Shown: in pieces, positions 61,480-64,000 of the stretch
How positions within the stretch are numbered: position 1 is the first letter of the stretch
How the letters are laid out: each line of letters opens with the position of its first letter
From: Marinobacterium mangrovicola
GTDB taxonomy: Bacteria; Pseudomonadota; Gammaproteobacteria; Pseudomonadales; Balneatricaceae
Assembly (NCBI RefSeq): GCF_004339595.1
Contig: NZ_SMFU01000008.1
Location: forward strand, 372,001-436,000
Reading direction: 5' to 3'
Length of the DNA: 64,000 bases
The notes under the pieces: generated by a model
The model's input: the letters and a program-made list of their open reading frames with translations, nothing else
The model's database searches: none
What the model was told of the DNA's origin: nothing
Position numbers and translations under genes: made by a program

Positions 61480-63136
61480 TGATTTCTTTGATGAGTTCAA
61501 GAGGCTGTTCCGTGATGCCAGATACAGCGATATTACCGTAGTTAAAATAAGCTCAGAAGCGAGTGAGTTTTTCTCTGGCGAAGTGAAAGACATATGTAAG
61601 TCCCAGTCTTCTTTCGATTATGGCCGTATAAAGAGGCAGATTAACGAGCTTGCTCGCTTAGACTCTAATTTGCAATTATGCAATCCGGTAAGTGGTGAGT
61701 TGACGCGTGTTTGTTTTTCTCGTACGCATGGAATGAGCAACTTTTTGATTTTTGCAGATGCAGAATATTCAAATATATGGATGCTTGGCCAGACGACGAG
61801 CTTTATAGATATAGTTATAGTTAATGGAAAGATATATAGGACAGGATTTGATTCAGCTACTTGTTTGAAAAACTTTGAAGCTGCTGTCTTCGAGGGTGTT
61901 TTTGATAATTATTCTGGAGGGTTTTCATCAAAGGCAGCTTTGGTTTTGAAGTGTGCAAGGCCATTTCATAGCATCTACGATCAAGAGTACTGGCTTTGGT
62001 TTCTATGTCAAAATAATGAGAGTGATATAGGGTTTAAAATATTTGATGAGGTTTCCTTTATTGACCCCGCTTTGATTGTGAACGAATTTGATACAGTTAA
62101 TTCGTTCGCACAAAAAAATGATGATTATGCCTGTTTCTTTCCATGCTTTTTTCCAAGAAACTCTTACCTTAAGTCCATTGCAAGTGATAGCGGTTCAGGT
62201 TATCAAGACTCTCTAGAAATAAAGAGGCTAGTTAGCACTGTAAAAGATTATGAGATTTTTTTGAGAGGCTGTTCTGATCAAGAAATAGTAAAAAAAGACG
62301 ATTGCTTTTATCTCTGGATAGGTATTACGGGCCAAAAAAGATCTTGGGTTGAGCAGAGCTCTGGTTATGCACAGATTATCAATTATCTTAGTAATTCGAT
62401 CGATAAAAAATTGGTCGTTTTTGTTGATGGTTGGACAGCTGTTCATGGCTCAAAAGCTCAAGGACAAGTTTGTGATGAAGATAATGCCGTAGCTTCAGAG
62501 ATATTTTTAAATCTTAATTGCCATGATAAGGTAGAGTTTGTTTCTTTGGTGGGGTTCGATTACGCATCCAAGATATCTGCGAGTAAAGTGGTCGATTTTT
62601 TTATATCGAATGGCGGGGCTGGTGCGACCGTTCCACTGAGAATCGCGCAGCTGCCTGGTGTTATTCATTCTAATTCTAGCCTGTTTACATTTCCTGATAA
62701 TTATCCCAGCAGTATTAAAATTATTAATAAGCCGCCTTTAGTTTCTGATTTGGTGGGGGAAGATAATTTGATTTCAGATAAAACATCTTACTCTATAGCA
62801 TGGGATGTTGTTTTAAATAAGCTTCTTGATGCTATTTTTGAACTTAGAGGTGAGAGTTTTATCAATAGAGATTTAGAGGAATGTAAAGCTAGGTCGATCG
62901 AATTTATAGAATCTAGGCTAGGAAAATCAATAGGATACTTTCCCGATATCTTTCGGACGATTGCTGTTTTTTTTGAAATGCGAAAAGATATGTTTTGGGC
63001 TTATAAAGCGATCTCTTTAGCACATGAAGCGCGACCATCAGGGGATTTCTTGATTAATAAAAAGAAAAAGTATTGTAAATACCTCGATTTTGAAATTATT
63101 TCCTATCAAGACTATAAAAGAAGGCACAGTGCATGA
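61472..63136 (+). CDS. Unknown capsule-locus protein, possibly GT-B-like
   Basis: 554 residues from ATG 61472, overlapping the WcbI-like stop by 8 bases. I do not recognise the family. The second half, LWIGITGQKRSWVEQSSGYAQIINYL, KKLVVFVDGWTAVHG and FFISNGGAGATVPLRIAQLPGVIHSN, reads like the donor half of a GT-B glycosyltransferase, and there is no membrane segment or signal. The N-terminal 250 residues have no visible motif. Strongly AT-rich, unlike the aldolase gene right after it. A helical tail ends in basic residues. Confidence 0.6.
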   Translation: MVNDFFDEFKRLFRDARYSDITVVKISSEASEFFSGEVKDICKSQSSFDYGRIKRQINELARLDSNLQLCNPVSGELTRVCFSRTHGMSNFLIFADAEYSNIWMLGQTTSFIDIVIVNGKIYRTGFDSATCLKNFEAAVFEGVFDNYSGGFSSKAALVLKCARPFHSIYDQEYWLWFLCQNNESDIGFKIFDEVSFIDPALIVNEFDTVNSFAQKNDDYACFFPCFFPRNSYLKSIASDSGSGYQDSLEIKRLVSTVKDYEIFLRGCSDQEIVKKDDCFYLWIGITGQKRSWVEQSSGYAQIINYLSNSIDKKLVVFVDGWTAVHGSKAQGQVCDEDNAVASEIFLNLNCHDKVEFVSLVGFDYASKISASKVVDFFISNGGAGATVPLRIAQLPGVIHSNSSLFTFPDNYPSSIKIINKPPLVSDLVGEDNLISDKTSYSIAWDVVLNKLLDAIFELRGESFINRDLEECKARSIEFIESRLGKSIGYFPDIFRTIAVFFEMRKDMFWAYKAISLAHEARPSGDFLINKKKKYCKYLDFEIISYQDYKRRHSA

Positions 63137-64000
63137 GGCTACTCGATTGTACGTTTAGGGATGGTGGTTACTATAACTCCTGGGATTTCTCCACTGATTT
63201 AATCCACCAGTACCTTGAGGCTATGTATTCTGCTGGGGTGGATGTGGTCGAACTTGGCTTTCGTACGCTCAAGAATAATGGATTTCAGGGCCCTTGTGCC
63301 TTCACTACCGATGAGTTTATCCGCAGCTTGACGATACCGGACGGGCTGAAGATTGGTGTCATGGTCAATGGCAACGAGCTGGTGGGTGGGATGCCTCAGC
63401 AAGAGGCGCTGGCACGGCTATTCCCCGATGCAGCGGCGGATTCCCCGGTGGATCTGGTACGTATTGCATGCCATGTGTATGAATTTGAGCAAGCACTTCC
63501 TGCCGTTACCTGGTTGAAGGAACGCGGCTACCAAGTTGGTTTTAACCTGATGCAGGTGGCGGATCGCACCGAAGACGAGGTTAAGGCGCTCGCTCGTCTG
63601 GCCTCAGCCTACCCGATGGATGCGCTCTACTTCGCCGACAGTATGGGCAGCATGAACCCTGGTCAGGTTGCACAGATTATTCATTGGTTCCGCAGCGAGT
63701 GGACCGGCGCCATGGGCATCCATACCCATGATAATTTGGGGCTGGCGCTCTCCAATACCCTCCGGGCGCTGGATGAGGGCGTAACCTGGGTCGACTCCAC
63801 TGTCACTGGGATGGGCCGTGGGCCGGGCAATGCCCGCACTGAAGAGCTGGCTATCGAGATAGCCGCACGGAGCGGCAAGTCGGCCAATATGGTGCCGCTG
63901 ATGGTGCTGCTGCGTGAGCACTTCAAGCCGATGCAGGCCCATTATGGCTGGGGCTCCAATCCCTACTACTACTTGGCGGGTAAGTACGGCATTCACCCTA
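63133..64000 (+). CDS. DRE-TIM (HMGL-like) aldolase, incomplete at the right edge
   Basis: At least 289 residues, cut by the window end. It starts ATGA-coupled to the previous stop (63133-63136). MRLLDCTFRDGGYYNSWDF carries the RDG metal-binding turn; VDVVELGFR, FADSMGSMNP and IHTHDNLGLALSNTLRA hold the catalytic-barrel and HxH metal ligands; TVTGMGRGPGNARTEELAIE is the late glycine loop. The family includes 4-hydroxy-2-oxovalerate aldolase and acyl-transferring synthases. Here it probably makes or cleaves a keto-acid used in an unusual sugar or substituent. GC returns to the level of the housekeeping genes at this point. Confidence 0.85.
   Translation, partial: MRLLDCTFRDGGYYNSWDFSTDLIHQYLEAMYSAGVDVVELGFRTLKNNGFQGPCAFTTDEFIRSLTIPDGLKIGVMVNGNELVGGMPQQEALARLFPDAAADSPVDLVRIACHVYEFEQALPAVTWLKERGYQVGFNLMQVADRTEDEVKALARLASAYPMDALYFADSMGSMNPGQVAQIIHWFRSEWTGAMGIHTHDNLGLALSNTLRALDEGVTWVDSTVTGMGRGPGNARTEELAIEIAARSGKSANMVPLMVLLREHFKPMQAHYGWGSNPYYYLAGKYGIHP

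Overview
The window reads as a chromosome segment of a free-living, probably marine gammaproteobacterium of the Oceanospirillales type (Marinobacterium or a relative). This is inferred from gene content and from moderately high GC in the housekeeping half, not from any phylogenetic marker. Only two genes run off the ends: a sarcosine-oxidase-gamma-like subunit at the left edge and an aldolase at the right edge. No rRNA, tRNA, CRISPR array, insertion sequence or prophage was recognised.

Bases 1-5.8 kb hold the end of an N-methylglutamate pathway operon for methylamine use (mgdD end, gmaS, mgsA, mgsB, mgsC), followed by folD, which would handle the released one-carbon unit on tetrahydrofolate. 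Next come a Tat-signal flavodoxin-fold oxidoreductase and a PepSY/DUF2946 membrane pair. From 8.6 to 17.9 kb lies what looks like a complete, self-regulated catabolic island. On the minus strand are a tripartite tricarboxylate transporter (tctC-tctB-tctA), a TetR regulator and a glycerate kinase. Divergently on the plus strand are a Gfo/Idh/MocA dehydrogenase, a DUF993 aldolase-like protein and a TIM-barrel isomerase. The region between them has three copies of a GTAAC-N6-GTTAC-like palindrome placed around two back-to-back sigma-70-like promoters. The substrate is unknown. Then follow ppc, pntAB, a TRAP transporter, a chemoreceptor and an ammonium transporter; the last two have convincing sigma-54 promoter matches.

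From 31.6 kb to the right edge is a large capsule/surface-polysaccharide locus of the ABC-transporter-dependent type. It opens with five genes matching the rkpJ-H-I-A-G set of Sinorhizobium (wcbO-P-Q-R-T of Burkholderia pseudomallei): a KpsS-like protein, an SDR, a sulfatase-fold membrane enzyme, a 2467-residue highly reducing polyketide/fatty-acid synthase and an AONS-type PLP acyltransferase. Together they probably make a dedicated lipid for the polysaccharide. Export genes follow: a lipoprotein, a Wza/KpsD-like channel, Wzm/KpsM, Wzt/KpsT and a KpsE-like co-polymerase. An ops (RfaH) element at 48963-48975 marks the start of a second long operon. It contains rmlB, rmlD, three consecutive coiled-coil genes, rmlA, a triple-domain glycosyltransferase, a Stf0-type sulfotransferase, a frameshifted WcbI-like acetyltransferase, an unknown protein and a DRE-TIM aldolase.

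The most unusual part is the block of three coiled-coil proteins inserted between rmlD and rmlA. One has three in-frame 318-bp tandem repeats in its coiled coil. The next joins a coiled coil to a methyltransferase-like domain. This suggests, as inference, a chain-length ruler or terminator system comparable to WbdD but built differently. A T9 tract that breaks wcbI and a G8 tract in wzm are candidate phase-variation sites. AT content rises sharply from about 58.9 to 63.1 kb, consistent with recombination of accessory capsule genes.
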